Source of the DNA: Flavobacterium cyclinae
GTDB taxonomy: Bacteria > Bacteroidota > Bacteroidia > Flavobacteriales > Flavobacteriaceae
Reading direction: 5' to 3'
NCBI RefSeq assembly: GCF_021172145.1
Contig: NZ_CP089095.1
Location: forward strand, 2,480,001 to 2,544,000
Length of the DNA stretch: 64,000 bases
The stretch's first letter is position 1. Each line of letters starts with the position of its first letter. The translations under genes were made by a program, and so were the position numbers. Under the pieces are notes generated by a model. It ran no database searches. It was not told where the DNA came from and saw only the letters and a program-made list of their open reading frames with translations. Shown in pieces: positions 50,877 to 61,252 of the stretch.

Positions 50877-51608
50877 TTACTTTCTTTTGCGTGCGTTTGG
50901 TTTACCGTCTCTTTTTGGAGCAGATGATCCTGATGATTTAGACTGTTTTTTGTCCATACCAACTAACGGAGAAAGATCTCTTTTTCCATAAACCTCACCT
51001 TTCATTATCCATACTTTGATACCCATTCTACCATAAGTAGTATGTGCTTCAGCTAATGAATAATCAATATCAGCTCTGAAAGTTGACAAAGGAATTCTAC
51101 CTTCTTTGAAGTGTTCAGAACGTGCCATTTCAGCACCGTTTAAACGACCAGAAATCATAACTTTGATACCTTCAGCATTCATTCTCATTGCAGCCGCAAT
51201 AGCCATTTTAATAGCTCTTCTGTAAGAGATTCTGCTTTCGATTTGACGAGCGATAGAAGTTGCTACTAAATAAGCATCTAACTCAGGTCTTTTGATTTCA
51301 AAGATGTTGATTTGAACTTCTTTGTCAGTAATTTTCTTAAGTTCTTCTTTTAACTTGTCTACCTCTTGACCACCTTTTCCGATAATGATACCAGGTCTAG
51401 CAGTAGTGATAGTAACGGTTACAAGTTTTAAAGTTCTCTCGATAATTATTTTAGATACACTAGCTTTAGATAAACGTGCATGGATGTATTTACGGATTTT
51501 AGCATCTTCAGCGATTTTATCACCGTAATCATTTCCTCCATACCAGTTTGAGTCCCATCCTCTGATGATACCAAGTCTATTTCCGATTGGATTTGTCTTT
51601 TGTCCCAT
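50877..51608 (-). CDS. rpsC: Ribosomal protein S3 (243 aa)
   Basis: mRNA-entry protein with helicase role. The N-terminus is '[20 protein letters not shown]'. A KH domain with '[20 protein letters not shown]' and the C-terminal domain '[20 protein letters not shown]' plus '[20 protein letters not shown]' follow. A basic, Ser-rich tail ends the protein. Confidence 0.98.
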   Translation of the reverse strand: MGQKTNPIGNRLGIIRGWDSNWYGGNDYGDKIAEDAKIRKYIHARLSKASVSKIIIERTLKLVTVTITTARPGIIIGKGGQEVDKLKEELKKITDKEVQINIFEIKRPELDAYLVATSIARQIESRISYRRAIKMAIAAAMRMNAEGIKVMISGRLNGAEMARSEHFKEGRIPLSTFRADIDYSLAEAHTTYGRMGIKVWIMKGEVYGKRDLSPLVGMDKKQSKSSGSSAPKRDGKPNARKRK

Positions 51609-51616
51609 ACTGTTTA

Positions 51617-52027
51617 TTAATTGCTTTGTGTGTTATTATTTGATCCTAACACGATTGTTACGTGGTTAGAACGCTTTCTAATTCTGTGTGCACGACCTTG
51701 TGGAGCTGGACGAAGTCTTTTTAACATCATACCACCATCTACAGTAATCGTTTTTACAAATAAGCCAGCTTCTTCTAAATTAGCATCAGCATTTTTTTGC
51801 TGATAGTTATTAATTGCTGATAACAACAATTTCTCTAATTTTCTTGAAGCTTCTTTTTGACTAAATCTTAATATATTAAGAGCCATTTCTACTTTCTGAC
51901 CTCTAACTAAATCTGCAACTAATCGCATTTTTCTAGGTGAAGTAGGGCAGTTATTTAATTTAGCGAAAGCCACTTGTGCTTTAGCCTCTTTAGTCTGCTC
52001 TGCTCTTTCTCTTTTACGAACTCCCAT
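51617..52027 (-). CDS. rplV: Ribosomal protein L22 (136 aa)
   Basis: Lines the exit tunnel. '[20 protein letters not shown]' and the C-terminal beta-hairpin region '[20 protein letters not shown]' are present. The N-terminus carries about 18 extra charged residues compared with E. coli (110 aa). Confidence 0.98.
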   Translation of the reverse strand: MGVRKRERAEQTKEAKAQVAFAKLNNCPTSPRKMRLVADLVRGQKVEMALNILRFSQKEASRKLEKLLLSAINNYQQKNADANLEEAGLFVKTITVDGGMMLKRLRPAPQGRAHRIRKRSNHVTIVLGSNNNTQSN

Positions 52028-52036
52028 AGCTTCCTA

Positions 52037-52315
52037 TTATTTTTTACCTTTATTTTTAGCCCCAGCATGACCTCTAAAAGATCTTGTTGGTGAAAACTCT
52101 CCTAATTTGTGTCCTACCATGTTCTCAGTTACATAAACTGGAACAAATTGACGACCATTGTGAACTGCGATAGTTTGCCCAACAAAATCTGGAGTAATCA
52201 TAGATGCTCTAGACCAAGTCTTTACAACACCTTTGTTACCACCTGCAATATTTTCTTGAACTTTCTTCTCTAATTTATAGTGAACGAATGGTCCTTTTTT
52301 TAATGAACGTGCCAT
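52037..52315 (-). CDS. rpsS: Ribosomal protein S19 (92 aa)
   Basis: Head protein forming a complex with S13: '[20 protein letters not shown]', '[20 protein letters not shown]' and '[20 protein letters not shown]'. Normal length. Confidence 0.98.
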   Translation of the reverse strand: MARSLKKGPFVHYKLEKKVQENIAGGNKGVVKTWSRASMITPDFVGQTIAVHNGRQFVPVYVTENMVGHKLGEFSPTRSFRGHAGAKNKGKK

Positions 52316-52325
52316 GTCTATCTAA

Positions 52326-53150
52326 TTATTTCTTTCTACGTTCTACAATATACTTATTACTCGGGTTAACTTTAGAACGAGTTCTATAACCTTTAGCAGG
52401 TAAACCTTTTCTTGAACGTGGGTGACCTCCTGAAGAACGTCCTTCACCACCTCCCATTGGGTGATCAACTGGGTTCATTGCTACTGGTCTTGTTCTTGGT
52501 CTTCTACCTAACCATCTTGATCTACCAGCTTTACCTGATACGATTAATTGGTGGTCTGAGTTAGAAACTGCTCCGATTGTTGCCATACAAGTTAACAAGA
52601 TTAATCTTGTTTCTCCAGAAGGCATTTTAATTGTAGCATATTTTCCATCTCTTGCCATTAACTGAGCGAAAGTTCCTGCTGAACGAGCAATAACAGCTCC
52701 TTGACCTGGTCTTAATTCGATACACGAAATAACAGTTCCTAGAGGAATTTTACTTAAAGGCATAGCATTTCCAATTTCTGGAGATGCATCAACACCTGAA
52801 ACTACAGTTTGCCCAACTTGCATTCCATTTTGAGCAATAACATAAGTTTTAGCTCCATCAGCATACACTAATAATGAAATAAAAGCTGAACGATTTGGAT
52901 CATACTCGATAGTTTTTACTGTAGCTGGAATTCCAGCTTTAGTTCTTTTAAAATCGATAATACGATACTTTTGTTTGTGACCACCGCCCATGTAACGCAT
53001 GGTCATCTTTCCTTGACTATTTCTACCTCCTGAGTTTTTTTTCGGTGCGATTAATGAACGCTCCGGCTTATCAGTTGTAATAGTGTCAAAGCTATTTACA
53101 ACTCTAAAACGCTGACCCGGGGTAATAGGTTTTAATTTTCTAACTGACAT
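52326..53150 (-). CDS. rplB: Ribosomal protein L2 (274 aa)
   Basis: Core protein near the peptidyl-transferase centre. '[20 protein letters not shown]', 'NEIG'-type central OB and SH3 folds, and the C-terminal signature '[20 protein letters not shown]' containing the conserved His are present. Normal length. Confidence 0.98.
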   Translation of the reverse strand: MSVRKLKPITPGQRFRVVNSFDTITTDKPERSLIAPKKNSGGRNSQGKMTMRYMGGGHKQKYRIIDFKRTKAGIPATVKTIEYDPNRSAFISLLVYADGAKTYVIAQNGMQVGQTVVSGVDASPEIGNAMPLSKIPLGTVISCIELRPGQGAVIARSAGTFAQLMARDGKYATIKMPSGETRLILLTCMATIGAVSNSDHQLIVSGKAGRSRWLGRRPRTRPVAMNPVDHPMGGGEGRSSGGHPRSRKGLPAKGYRTRSKVNPSNKYIVERRKK

Positions 53151-53156
53151 TTTCTA

Positions 53157-53447
53157 TTAGATATTAGTATAAAAATCTATTGTTTCTCCCTCTTGTACTT
53201 GAACAACTGCTTTTTTATAAGCATTTGTTTTTCCACTGATTAAACCACTTTTGGTATATTTAACACTTCTATCAGCTCTGTAATTCATTGTATTAACAGC
53301 AACAACATTCACACCATAAGCTGCTTCAATAGCATTTTTGATTTGAATTTTATTTGCATTTTTTGCAACTACAAAACCAAAACGGTTAAAAATTTCACCA
53401 TCTTTAGTTATTTTTTCAGTTATAATAGGCTTAATTATGATACTCAT
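53157..53447 (-). CDS. rplW: Ribosomal protein L23 (96 aa)
   Basis: Tunnel-exit docking site for SRP and trigger factor: 'IIIKPIITEKITKDGEIFNR', 'KNANKIQIKNAIEAAYGVNV' and 'VAVNTMNYRADR'. Normal length. 6 bp before rplB. Confidence 0.97.
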   Translation of the reverse strand: MSIIIKPIITEKITKDGEIFNRFGFVVAKNANKIQIKNAIEAAYGVNVVAVNTMNYRADRSVKYTKSGLISGKTNAYKKAVVQVQEGETIDFYTNI

Positions 53448-53454
53448 AATCTTA

Positions 53455-54084
53455 TTATTTACTTAAATTAGCTTCAATTCCGTCTACTGCACCTTCTAAA
53501 AGAACTAAACTTTTTGCATTTAAAATTGCATAAGTGCTTAATTCTGAAGTAGTTACAACGCTAGACGCTTTTAAATTGCGTGACGACAAATATACATTTT
53601 TATTTGTATCGCCCAACACAAATAATGATTTTTTATTTTCTAACCCTAAAGCTTTCAATACATTAATGAAATTTTTAGTGCTTGGTGTATCAAATGTAAA
53701 ATCTTCTACTACTACCAAATTAGACTCATTTACTTTTAAAGATAAAGCTGATTTACGAGCTAATCTTTTTAAGTTTTTGTTCAATTTGAAAGAGTAACTT
53801 CTAGGTCTTGGTCCAAAAATAGTACCTCCTCCTTTAAAAACCGGACTCTTAGCAGATCCTGCACGTGCAGTACCAGTTCCTTTTTGTTTTTTGATTTTAC
53901 GAGTACTTCCTGCAACCTCAGCTCTTTCTTTAGCTTTGTGAGTACCTTGTCTTTGATTAGCCAAATATTGTTTTACATCTAAGTAAACTGCATGTTTGTT
54001 TGGCTCAATTGCGAAAACTGAATCAGAAAGTTGAACTTTTCTACCAGTTTCTTTTCCGTTGATATCTAAAACTTTTACTTCCAT
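53455..54084 (-). CDS. rplD: Ribosomal protein L4 (209 aa)
   Basis: Tunnel-wall protein; in E. coli also the repressor of the S10 operon. The extended loop 'RKIKKQKGTGTARAGSAKSP' and 'FKGGGTIFGPRPRSYSFKLN' are typical. The ATG overlaps the rplC stop by one base, implying translational coupling. Confidence 0.98.
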   Translation of the reverse strand: MEVKVLDINGKETGRKVQLSDSVFAIEPNKHAVYLDVKQYLANQRQGTHKAKERAEVAGSTRKIKKQKGTGTARAGSAKSPVFKGGGTIFGPRPRSYSFKLNKNLKRLARKSALSLKVNESNLVVVEDFTFDTPSTKNFINVLKALGLENKKSLFVLGDTNKNVYLSSRNLKASSVVTTSELSTYAILNAKSLVLLEGAVDGIEANLSK

Positions 54085-54701
54085 TACTTCTGAACGATTA
54101 CATAAGAGTTTTTGTGTCCAGGAATCGCTCCTTTAACTAAAAGCAAGTTCTTTTCAGCAACTACTTTTAAAACTCTAAGGTTTTGTACTGTAACATTTTC
54201 TCCTCCCATTCTACCTGCCATACGCATTCCTTTGAATACTCTTGACGGATAAGATGAAGCTCCAACAGAACCCGGCGCTCTTAAACGGTTGTGTTGACCG
54301 TGAGTTGACTGACCAACTCCACCAAAACCATGACGTTTAACAACTCCTTGGAATCCTTTTCCTTTAGAAACTCCAACAACATCAACAAATTCACCTTCAG
54401 CGAATAAGTCAACAGCGATTACATCGCCTAATTTGTACTCCGTTTCAAAACCTTTGAATTCAACTACTTTCTTTTTCGCAACTGTTCCAGCTTTCTTAAA
54501 GTGACCTAACTCAGCTTTAATTGAATGCTTTTCAGTTTTGTCATCGAAACCTAATTGGATAGCTTCATAGCCATCTACTTCTTTGGTTCTGACTTGGGTA
54601 ACAACACATGGACCACACTCGATTACAGTACAAGGAATATTTTTCCCGTTCTCATCAAAGATACTAGTCATGCCAATTTTTCTTCCGATTAACCCAGACA
54701 T
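54084..54701 (-). CDS. rplC: Ribosomal protein L3 (205 aa)
   Basis: Early-assembly protein near the peptidyl-transferase centre. Seen are '[20 protein letters not shown]', '[20 protein letters not shown]' and '[20 protein letters not shown]'. First gene of the second ribosomal transcript: its own promoter lies 73-104 bp upstream, behind a terminator. Confidence 0.98.
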   Translation of the reverse strand: MSGLIGRKIGMTSIFDENGKNIPCTVIECGPCVVTQVRTKEVDGYEAIQLGFDDKTEKHSIKAELGHFKKAGTVAKKKVVEFKGFETEYKLGDVIAVDLFAEGEFVDVVGVSKGKGFQGVVKRHGFGGVGQSTHGQHNRLRAPGSVGASSYPSRVFKGMRMAGRMGGENVTVQNLRVLKVVAEKNLLLVKGAIPGHKNSYVIVQK

Positions 54702-54773
54702 ATTAAACTAATTATTAATTAAACTCTTATTTATAATACAAATAGTATTTACACACTACTCATTTTGAGGGTG

Positions 54774-54805
54774 CAAATATATAAATTATTTTTTAATTAT
54801 CGCAA
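54774..54805 (-). promoter_or_regulatory. Promoter of the rplC-rplQ operon
   Basis: TTG at 54805-54803, 21-nt spacer, TATATTTG at 54781-54774 on the minus strand: full consensus. Expected leader about 65 nt. Confidence 0.75.
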
Positions 54806-54867
54806 AAATAAATAGTTAAGTAAAATTTCCTTTTAAAACAAGTATTTTACTTACTAAAACTGATAAG

Positions 54868-54905
54868 AAAAAAAACCGTAATGCATTCACATTAACGGTT
54901 TTTTT
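54868..54905. terminator. Terminator separating rpsJ from rplC
   Basis: A stem of about 10 bp with a one-base bulge, plus A/T pairs, around a 6-nt loop, with A-run and T-run on opposite sides, so it works on either strand. It starts about 34 bp after the rpsJ stop. Confidence 0.87.
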
Positions 54906-54938
54906 ATAAAATATCATTGCTTTTTGCAATGGTGTTTA

Positions 54939-55244
54939 TCACACTTTGATTTCTACTTCAACTCCTGAAGGTAACTCTAATTTCATTAAAGCATCGATAG
55001 TTTTAGAAGAAGAACTGTAGATATCTAACAATCTCTTATAAGAACTTAACTCGAATTGCTCTCTTGATTTTTTGTTAACGTGTGGAGAACGTAATACAGT
55101 AAAAATCTTTTTGTGAGTAGGTAATGGAATAGGACCCGTTACCACAGCACCTGTACTTTTTACAGTCTTTACGATTTTTTCTGCTGATTTATCAACCAAC
55201 ATATGATCGTATGATTTTAATTTTATTCTGATTTTTTGACTCAT
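54939..55244 (-). CDS. rpsJ: Ribosomal protein S10 (101 aa)
   Basis: Head protein and NusE partner in antitermination. Seen are '[20 protein letters not shown]' and '[20 protein letters not shown]'. Here it belongs to the rpsL transcript, 11 bp after fusA, not to the rplC transcript. Confidence 0.98.
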   Translation of the reverse strand: MSQKIRIKLKSYDHMLVDKSAEKIVKTVKSTGAVVTGPIPLPTHKKIFTVLRSPHVNKKSREQFELSSYKRLLDIYSSSSKTIDALMKLELPSGVEVEIKV

Positions 55245-55255
55245 CTCTTTAAAAA

Positions 55256-57412
55256 TTAAGCGTTACCTTTTGCTTTTTTGATTACAGCTTCTGAAATGTT
55301 AGAAGGTGTTTCTTCATAGTGAGAGAACTCCATTGTAGATGTAGCTCTACCAGAAGACAATGTTCTTAATGTAGTTACATAACCAAACATTTCTGATAAA
55401 GGAACATTAGCTTTGATAGTCTTAGCACCATTTCTATCACCCATATCATTAACTTGACCTCTACGACGGTTTAAGTCACCTACGATATCCCCCATGTTTT
55501 CTTCTGGAGTAATAACTTCGATTTTCATGATTGGCTCAAGAACTACAGCTCCTGCGGCTTTAGCTACTTCTTTATAACCCATTTTAGCTGCTAATTCGAA
55601 TGATAAAGCATCAGAATCCACAGGGTGGAATGAACCATCTAATAAAGTAACTTTTAAACTGTCTACTGCGTAACCAGCTAAAGGACCTTGCTTCATAGCT
55701 TCTCTGAATCCTTTTTCTACAGCAGGAATATATTCTTTTGGTACGTTACCACCTTTAACTTCATTGATAAATTGTAATCCAACAAATGGTTTACCATCAA
55801 CTTCGTCAGCAGGCTCAAGACGGAATACGATATCCCCGAATTTACCACGACCTCCAGATTGTTTTTTATAAACTTCTCTATGTTGAGCAGCTTTTGTGAA
55901 AGCTTCTTTGTATTCTACTTGAGGTTCACCTTGGTTAACTTCCACTTTGAACTCACGTTTCATACGATCAATTAAGATATCTAAGTGAAGCTCACCCATA
56001 CCAGAAATGATAGTTTGACCAGAAGCCTCATCAGTTCTAACCGTAAATGTTGGATCTTCTTCAGCTAATTTTGCCAAAGCCATACCCATTTTATCAACGT
56101 CAGCTTTTGTTTTAGGCTCGATCGCGATACCAATTACCGGATCAGGGAATTTCATAGACTCAAGAATAATTGGGTGTTTTTCATCACACATTGTATCTCC
56201 AGTCTTGATATCTTTAAATCCTACAGCAGCTCCAATATCTCCAGCTTCAATATATTCGATTGGATTTTGTTTGTTAGCGTGCATTTGGTAAATACGAGAA
56301 ATACGCTCTTTGTTTCCAGAACGAGTATTTAAGATATAAGAACCTGCATCTAAACGACCTGAATAAGCACGGAAGAAAGCTAAACGACCAACATAAGGGT
56401 CAGTAGCGATTTTAAATGCTAAAGCAGCAAAAGGCTCTTTTGTATCAGGACGACGCATGATTTTAACTTGATCTTCCTCTAACTTATCTTTTTCATCAGG
56501 GTGAATACCTTCGATTCCTTCTTTGTCTAATGGAGATGGTAAATATTTACAAACTGCATCTAACATGAATTGAACTCCTTTGTTTTTGAAAGAAGAACCA
56601 CAAATCATTGGGATGATTGCCATATCAATTGTTGCAGCACGTAAAGCATTGTTGATTTCTTCCTCAGTAATTGAGTTTTCATCTTCCATATACTTCTCTA
56701 ATAAGTTTTCGTCGTAGGTAGCAATCTCTTCAATTAAAATTGAACGATACTCTTTTACTTCTGCCACCATATCAGCTGGAATATCAACGATATCAAATGT
56801 AGCTCCTTGAGTTTCATCATGCCATACAATAGCTTGATTTTTTACTAAATCTACTACACCTTTGAAATCAGCTTCTTCACCAATTGGTAAAGTAATAGCA
56901 ACTGCATTTGATTTCAACATATCTTTAACTTGTTGACAAACTGCCAAGAAGTTAGAACCTTGACGGTCCATTTTATTTACGAATCCCATACGAGGAACTC
57001 TATATTGATCTGCTAATCTCCAGTTAGTTTCTGACTGAGGCTCAACACCATCAACCGCACTAAATAAGAATACTAAACCATCTAATACACGTAACGAACG
57101 ATTTACCTCTACTGTAAAGTCAACGTGACCAGGAGTATCGATAATGTTAAAGTGATACGGTTTAGATTCAGGTAAAATTTTACCTTGGTTTGTTGGGAAA
57201 TTCCATTCACAAGTTGTAGCAGCAGAAGTAATAGTAATACCTCTTTCTTGCTCTTGTGCCATCCAGTCCATTGTTGCAGCACCATCGTGTACTTCACCAA
57301 TTTTATGTGATTTTCCTGTGTAAAATAAGATACGCTCAGTTGTTGTTGTTTTACCAGCATCAATGTGAGCCGCAATTCCTATGTTTCTTGTATATTTTAA
57401 ATCTCTAGCCAT
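55256..57412 (-). CDS. fusA: Elongation factor G (718 aa)
   Basis: GTPase driving translocation. G1 '[15 protein letters not shown]', switch '[16 protein letters not shown]', G3 '[12 protein letters not shown]', G4 '[11 protein letters not shown]' and the G5 region '[10 protein letters not shown]' are complete. Domain IV has '[20 protein letters not shown]' and domain V '[20 protein letters not shown]'. Full length. Confidence 0.98.
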   Translation of the reverse strand: MARDLKYTRNIGIAAHIDAGKTTTTERILFYTGKSHKIGEVHDGAATMDWMAQEQERGITITSAATTCEWNFPTNQGKILPESKPYHFNIIDTPGHVDFTVEVNRSLRVLDGLVFLFSAVDGVEPQSETNWRLADQYRVPRMGFVNKMDRQGSNFLAVCQQVKDMLKSNAVAITLPIGEEADFKGVVDLVKNQAIVWHDETQGATFDIVDIPADMVAEVKEYRSILIEEIATYDENLLEKYMEDENSITEEEINNALRAATIDMAIIPMICGSSFKNKGVQFMLDAVCKYLPSPLDKEGIEGIHPDEKDKLEEDQVKIMRRPDTKEPFAALAFKIATDPYVGRLAFFRAYSGRLDAGSYILNTRSGNKERISRIYQMHANKQNPIEYIEAGDIGAAVGFKDIKTGDTMCDEKHPIILESMKFPDPVIGIAIEPKTKADVDKMGMALAKLAEEDPTFTVRTDEASGQTIISGMGELHLDILIDRMKREFKVEVNQGEPQVEYKEAFTKAAQHREVYKKQSGGRGKFGDIVFRLEPADEVDGKPFVGLQFINEVKGGNVPKEYIPAVEKGFREAMKQGPLAGYAVDSLKVTLLDGSFHPVDSDALSFELAAKMGYKEVAKAAGAVVLEPIMKIEVITPEENMGDIVGDLNRRRGQVNDMGDRNGAKTIKANVPLSEMFGYVTTLRTLSSGRATSTMEFSHYEETPSNISEAVIKKAKGNA

Positions 57413-57423
57413 TTCTTTATGAA

Positions 57424-57900
57424 TTAAAATCTAAAGTGAGAGAAAGCTTTATTAGCTTCTGCCATTTTGTGAGTATCCATTCTTTTCTTAACAGCAGCAC
57501 CTTCTTCTTTAGCAGCAGCTAAAATTTCAGATGCTAACTTAGCAGCCATCGATTTTTCATTTCTTTTTCTTGCATACAATATCATCCATTTGATAGCGTA
57601 AGAAATTTTTCTATCTGGACGAATTGGCATTGGAATTTGAAATGTAGCTCCACCTACACGACGAGAACGAACCTCTACGTGTGGCATTACATTTGTTAAT
57701 GCATCTTTCCAAATTTCTAATGCAGATTTTTCTGCATCTTGCTTTTTAGTTTCCACGATTTCAATTGCATCATAGAACACTTTAAAAGCAGTTGATTTTT
57801 TACCATCCCACATTAAGTTATTTACAAAACGCGTAACTAACTGATCATTAAATTTTGGATCTGGTAAAAGAGGTCTTTTTTTGGCCTGTCTTTTTCTCAT
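57424..57900 (-). CDS. rpsG: Ribosomal protein S7 (158 aa)
   Basis: Head-assembly protein at the E site. Seen are the basic N-terminus '[20 protein letters not shown]', '[20 protein letters not shown]' and 'AANKAFSH'-like end '[14 protein letters not shown]'. Normal length. Confidence 0.98.
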   Translation of the reverse strand: MRKRQAKKRPLLPDPKFNDQLVTRFVNNLMWDGKKSTAFKVFYDAIEIVETKKQDAEKSALEIWKDALTNVMPHVEVRSRRVGGATFQIPMPIRPDRKISYAIKWMILYARKRNEKSMAAKLASEILAAAKEEGAAVKKRMDTHKMAEANKAFSHFRF

Positions 57901-57924
57901 GTCTTTTGTTTAAAAGAATTTAAA

Positions 57925-58332
57925 TTACTTTTTCTTTCCAGCTGCAGCAGGTGCTTGTCCTGGTTTTGGACGTTTTGCTCCATACTTAGATCTACGTTGT
58001 GTTCTACCTGCAACACCCGCAGTATCTAATGCTCCACGCACGATGTGGTAACGTACTCCTGGTAAATCTTTTACTCTTCCACCTCTAACTAATACTATCG
58101 AGTGCTCTTGTAAATTGTGACCTTCTCCAGGAATGTATGCATTTACCTCGTTTCCGTTTGTTAAACGAACCCTAGCCACCTTTCTCATTGCTGAGTTTGG
58201 TTTTTTAGGAGTTGTTGTGTAAACACGAGTACACACACCTCTTCTTTGAGGACAAGAATCTAAAGCAGCCGATTTACTCTTCTTAGTTATTTGGGTTCTC
58301 CCTGTTCTTACTAATTGTTGAATTGTTGGCAT
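57925..58332 (-). CDS. rpsL: Ribosomal protein S12 (135 aa)
   Basis: Decoding-centre protein. '[20 protein letters not shown]', '[20 protein letters not shown]' and '[20 protein letters not shown]' are present. The Lys residues in PKKPNSA and GRVKDLPG, where streptomycin-resistance changes occur, are the wild-type ones. The C-terminus has a Lys/Pro/Ala-rich tail slightly longer than E. coli (124 aa). First gene of its operon. Confidence 0.98.
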   Translation of the reverse strand: MPTIQQLVRTGRTQITKKSKSAALDSCPQRRGVCTRVYTTTPKKPNSAMRKVARVRLTNGNEVNAYIPGEGHNLQEHSIVLVRGGRVKDLPGVRYHIVRGALDTAGVAGRTQRRSKYGAKRPKPGQAPAAAGKKK

Positions 58333-58385
58333 AATTAAATACTAAAAATTTTTAATGTTTAAAATTCCCGCTTTTTACGGGGTTG

Positions 58386-58415
58386 CAAATGTAGGAATTA
58401 TTTTTTACATTCCAA
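58386..58415 (-). promoter_or_regulatory. Promoter of the rpsL-rpsG-fusA-rpsJ operon
   Basis: TTG at 58415-58413, 19-nt spacer, TACATTTG at 58393-58386 on the minus strand: full consensus. A short 4-bp GC hairpin (58367-58370 with 58378-58381) lies in the leader. Confidence 0.78.
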
Positions 58416-58494
58416 ATCATAATTTATTAATTTTCAATACAGTTTGATTTTACAAGGTTTTATTTCATATTCAGAAACAAAAAAGAAAGACAAT

Positions 58495-58590
58495 CACTTA
58501 CTAGCCCCGATGGGAGCAAACTACCATGTAGTGAGGACAGCGGGAATACGGTTAACAAAAATTCCCAAGCCTCTTGCTCCTGCATCATTT
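58495..58590 (+). ncRNA. Structured RNA resembling the Flavo-1 motif
   Basis: Lies in the 327-bp gap 58333-58659. A long-range stem pairs 58509-58519 with 58574-58586 (11 bp with a 2-nt bulge). It encloses a 5-bp hairpin (58520-58524 with 58528-58532) and a 6-bp hairpin (58542-58547 with 58561-58566). The words TAGCCCCGAT and GGACAGCGGGAAT match my memory of the repeated flavobacterial element described as Flavo-1 RNA. Strand is assigned by that likeness. The rest of the gap is AT-rich apart from the rpsL promoter. Confidence 0.6.
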
Positions 58591-58659
58591 TACAACAACA
58601 ACTAAAGGAATTAAACTTTTAATAAAATTTATTTTGCTTTTTTTCGTTTCTTTACAACA

Positions 58660-60321
58660 ATGAAATTCATTTATATTTTTATAACTTTTTTTTGTTTCCA
58701 ATTGACATTGGGACAAAATTTCTATTTAAAAATAGCTGGGACATCAGAAAAAGAACATAAAACAATTGATAGTTTACAATACCAATCAAAACACACAAGT
58801 GTTGCTTCAATATTAGAAGAACAAAAGAAGTTTGAAGAAAAACTAACCCATCAAGGTTTTTTTGATTGGTTTCTTTTGGAACAAAAAAAAGTAAATGATA
58901 GCAGTTTTCTATTTAAATACCACTTAGGAAATAGGATAAAACATACCTATATATATATAGGTAAACTTTCAGTAGAAGAAAATTCACTTTTACAACTTGA
59001 AAAAGACACTCTTATTGTAGCTACAAATGAAGTAGAAAATTTCATGCAAAGCAAAATAGCATTGCTGGAAAAAAAAGGTTACTCATTAGCTAATATCAGA
59101 CTAACTAATCATCGTAAGTTCGAAAATAAGTTAATTTGCGATTTACTATTGGAATTAAACTCGAAACGAAACATTACGAGTTTAGTAGTAATGGGTTACG
59201 ATAAATTTCCAATTGGAATAAAAAAAGCTATAACAAGAAAAGCAAAAAAAGCACCTTTTAATCAGGAAAATTTAAAACAGATTAATGAAACTTTTGACAA
59301 ACTTCAATTTGTGAATCAACTCAAATATCCTGAAATTTTATTCACTACCGATTCTACGAAGATTTTCGTTTATGTAGAAAAATCGAAACCTAATAAATTT
59401 GATGGTTTCATTGGGTTTTCAAATGACGATAAAAGCAAATTAACTTTTAATGGCTATTTAGATTTACAATTGCAAAATATATTTAATACCGGAGAAAAAT
59501 TTAATTTGTATTGGAAAAACGATGGCAATAGACAAACTTCATTTAATATAGGAACTGAACTGCCGTATATTTTTAAAAGTCCTTTTGGAATAAAAGCAAA
59601 CCTTAGAATTTTTAAACAAGATTCCACTTTTCAAAACACTGTTACCGATTTGAATTTAGGTTACTATTTTGCGTATAACACAAAAGCTTTTATTGGTTAC
59701 CAAAAAACCACTTCTGTTGATATTCAAAACACAAATTCATTAAGCATGAATGATTTTACTAATACGTTTTTAACCTCAAGTTTTGAACATCTTGAAATAA
59801 ATCCAAACAGTTTTATCTTTCCTGAAAAAGCAAAAGTTTTTGTGAAATTTGGAACCGGAAATAGAACCATTTCCTCTCAAAAAAAGAATCAATTTTTTAC
59901 TCAGTTAGATGTCAACTATTATTTTTATCTAAATCCTAAAAACAGCATTTTTGTTCGAAATCAAACTTTTTATTTACAAAGTGATGATTATGTAATTAAT
60001 GAATTATTCCGATTTGGCGGCATCAATTCGATTAGAGGTTTTAACGAAAACAGCTTACAAGCGAATGCTTACACTGGAATAATTGCAGAATATCGTTATT
60101 TACTAGCTTCTAATTTGTATTTGCATTCAATTACAGACTTTGGTTATTTCCAAGACAAAACATCTGATTCACAAGACCGATTATTAGGATTAGGATTTGG
60201 GTTTGGATTATTTACCAAAAATGGATTATTTAATTTGGTTTATGCCAACGGAAGCACAAGTGAACAAACCATAAAACTCTCAAATTCAATTGTACATGTT
60301 AGTTTTAAGACGAATTTTTAA
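58660..60321 (+). CDS. BamA/TamA-like (Omp85 superfamily) outer-membrane protein (553 aa)
   Basis: A signal peptide (ending LTLGQ) is followed by a periplasmic part with POTRA-like alternation (about residues 60-240) and a C-terminal 16-strand-type barrel (about 245-553). The Omp85 motif appears as 'FRFGGINSIRGFNENSL' and the protein ends in a Phe (…HVSFKTNF), as barrel proteins do. It is shorter than BamA (usually five POTRA domains, about 800 aa) and not adjacent to bam genes, so a TamA-like or lineage-specific insertase role is more likely. The Flavo-1-like RNA lies just upstream. Confidence 0.82.
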   Translation: MKFIYIFITFFCFQLTLGQNFYLKIAGTSEKEHKTIDSLQYQSKHTSVASILEEQKKFEEKLTHQGFFDWFLLEQKKVNDSSFLFKYHLGNRIKHTYIYIGKLSVEENSLLQLEKDTLIVATNEVENFMQSKIALLEKKGYSLANIRLTNHRKFENKLICDLLLELNSKRNITSLVVMGYDKFPIGIKKAITRKAKKAPFNQENLKQINETFDKLQFVNQLKYPEILFTTDSTKIFVYVEKSKPNKFDGFIGFSNDDKSKLTFNGYLDLQLQNIFNTGEKFNLYWKNDGNRQTSFNIGTELPYIFKSPFGIKANLRIFKQDSTFQNTVTDLNLGYYFAYNTKAFIGYQKTTSVDIQNTNSLSMNDFTNTFLTSSFEHLEINPNSFIFPEKAKVFVKFGTGNRTISSQKKNQFFTQLDVNYYFYLNPKNSIFVRNQTFYLQSDDYVINELFRFGGINSIRGFNENSLQANAYTGIIAEYRYLLASNLYLHSITDFGYFQDKTSDSQDRLLGLGFGFGLFTKNGLFNLVYANGSTSEQTIKLSNSIVHVSFKTNF

Positions 60322-60327
60322 GATTAA

Positions 60328-60443
60328 GCCACGGATTTAATGATTTTCACAGATTACTTACCATTGCAATATTTTAAAAATCCAACTAACATTTTAATCC
60401 GTGAGAAAACCAAACTATTGAAAATCAAAATCCGTAATAAATC
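60328..60443. repeat. Degenerate CACGGATT-type repeat region
   Basis: A CCACGGATTTAATGATTTT-type unit with CACAGATTA beside it (60329-60357) faces inverted AATCCGTGAGAAAA (60397-60410) and ATCAAAATCCGTAATAAATC (60424-60443). From memory, such AATCCGTG words recur between Flavobacterium genes. Confidence 0.5.
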
Positions 60444-60455
60444 AAACTAAAATCC

Positions 60456-60463
60456 TATCTTTG
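60456..60463 (+). promoter_or_regulatory. Candidate -7 element for rlmB, nearly leaderless
   Basis: TATCTTTG ends 4 bp before the rlmB ATG at 60468, so transcription would start at about the start codon. No TTG at 17-23 nt upstream. Confidence 0.5.
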
Positions 60464-60467
60464 CCCC

Positions 60468-61202
60468 ATGGAAAAAGACAACCAAATATTCGGGATTAGG
60501 GCGATAATTGAAGCAATTAACGCTAAAAAAGAAATTGATAAAGTTTTCATTCAAAAAGAAGCACAAGGCGACTTGATGCAGGATTTGATGAAAACGATGA
60601 AAAGAAACAACATCAATTTCTCCTACGTTCCTGTTGAAAAACTAAACCGATTAACTCCAAATAACCACCAAGGTGCCGTAGCAACCATTGCTCCTATTTC
60701 TTTTGTTGCATTAGAAACTATGGTGGAAAGTGTTATCGAAAGTGGTAAGAAGCCTTTATTCTTAATTTTAGATCAACTATCCGATGCGCGTAACTTTGGC
60801 GCTATCATCAGAACTGCAGAATGTACAGGTGTTGATGGAATCATTATCCAAAAACAAGGTTCAGCTCCTGTGAATGGTGATACGGTTAAAACTTCTGCTG
60901 GTGCGGTTTTTAATGTGCCAATTTGCAAAGTAGACCATATTAAAGATGCTATTTTTTATTTGCAAGGAAGCGGAATTAAAACCGTTGCGGCAACTGAAAA
61001 AACAGAACAACACATTTACGACATCAACTTCAATGAAGGCGTTGCCATTATTATGGGTAGCGAAGACAGAGGTGTGAATCCTTCAGTATTAAAAATTGTA
61101 GATGAAAAAGCAAAATTACCAATGTTTGGGACTATAGAATCGTTGAATGTTTCAGTGGCTTGTGGTGCTTTTTTGTATGAGGCGCTGAGACAGAGAATGT
61201 AG
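60468..61202 (+). CDS. rlmB: 23S rRNA (guanosine-2'-O-)-methyltransferase RlmB (244 aa)
   Basis: SpoU/TrmH-family knotted methyltransferase methylating G2251 (E. coli numbering) of 23S rRNA. The N-terminal RNA-binding part begins 'IFGIRAIIEAINAKKEIDKV'. The three SPOUT motifs are 'LSDARNFGAIIRTAECTGVD', 'AIIMGSEDRGVNPSVL' and 'ESLNVSVACGAFLYEALRQ'. The length of 244 aa is typical. TrmH-like tRNA methylation is the main alternative. Confidence 0.93.
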   Translation: MEKDNQIFGIRAIIEAINAKKEIDKVFIQKEAQGDLMQDLMKTMKRNNINFSYVPVEKLNRLTPNNHQGAVATIAPISFVALETMVESVIESGKKPLFLILDQLSDARNFGAIIRTAECTGVDGIIIQKQGSAPVNGDTVKTSAGAVFNVPICKVDHIKDAIFYLQGSGIKTVAATEKTEQHIYDINFNEGVAIIMGSEDRGVNPSVLKIVDEKAKLPMFGTIESLNVSVACGAFLYEALRQRM

Positions 61203-61252
61203 TCGGTATTTAGTTTGGAATTCAGAAATAAATATTCAATGAAAGAATTAAA

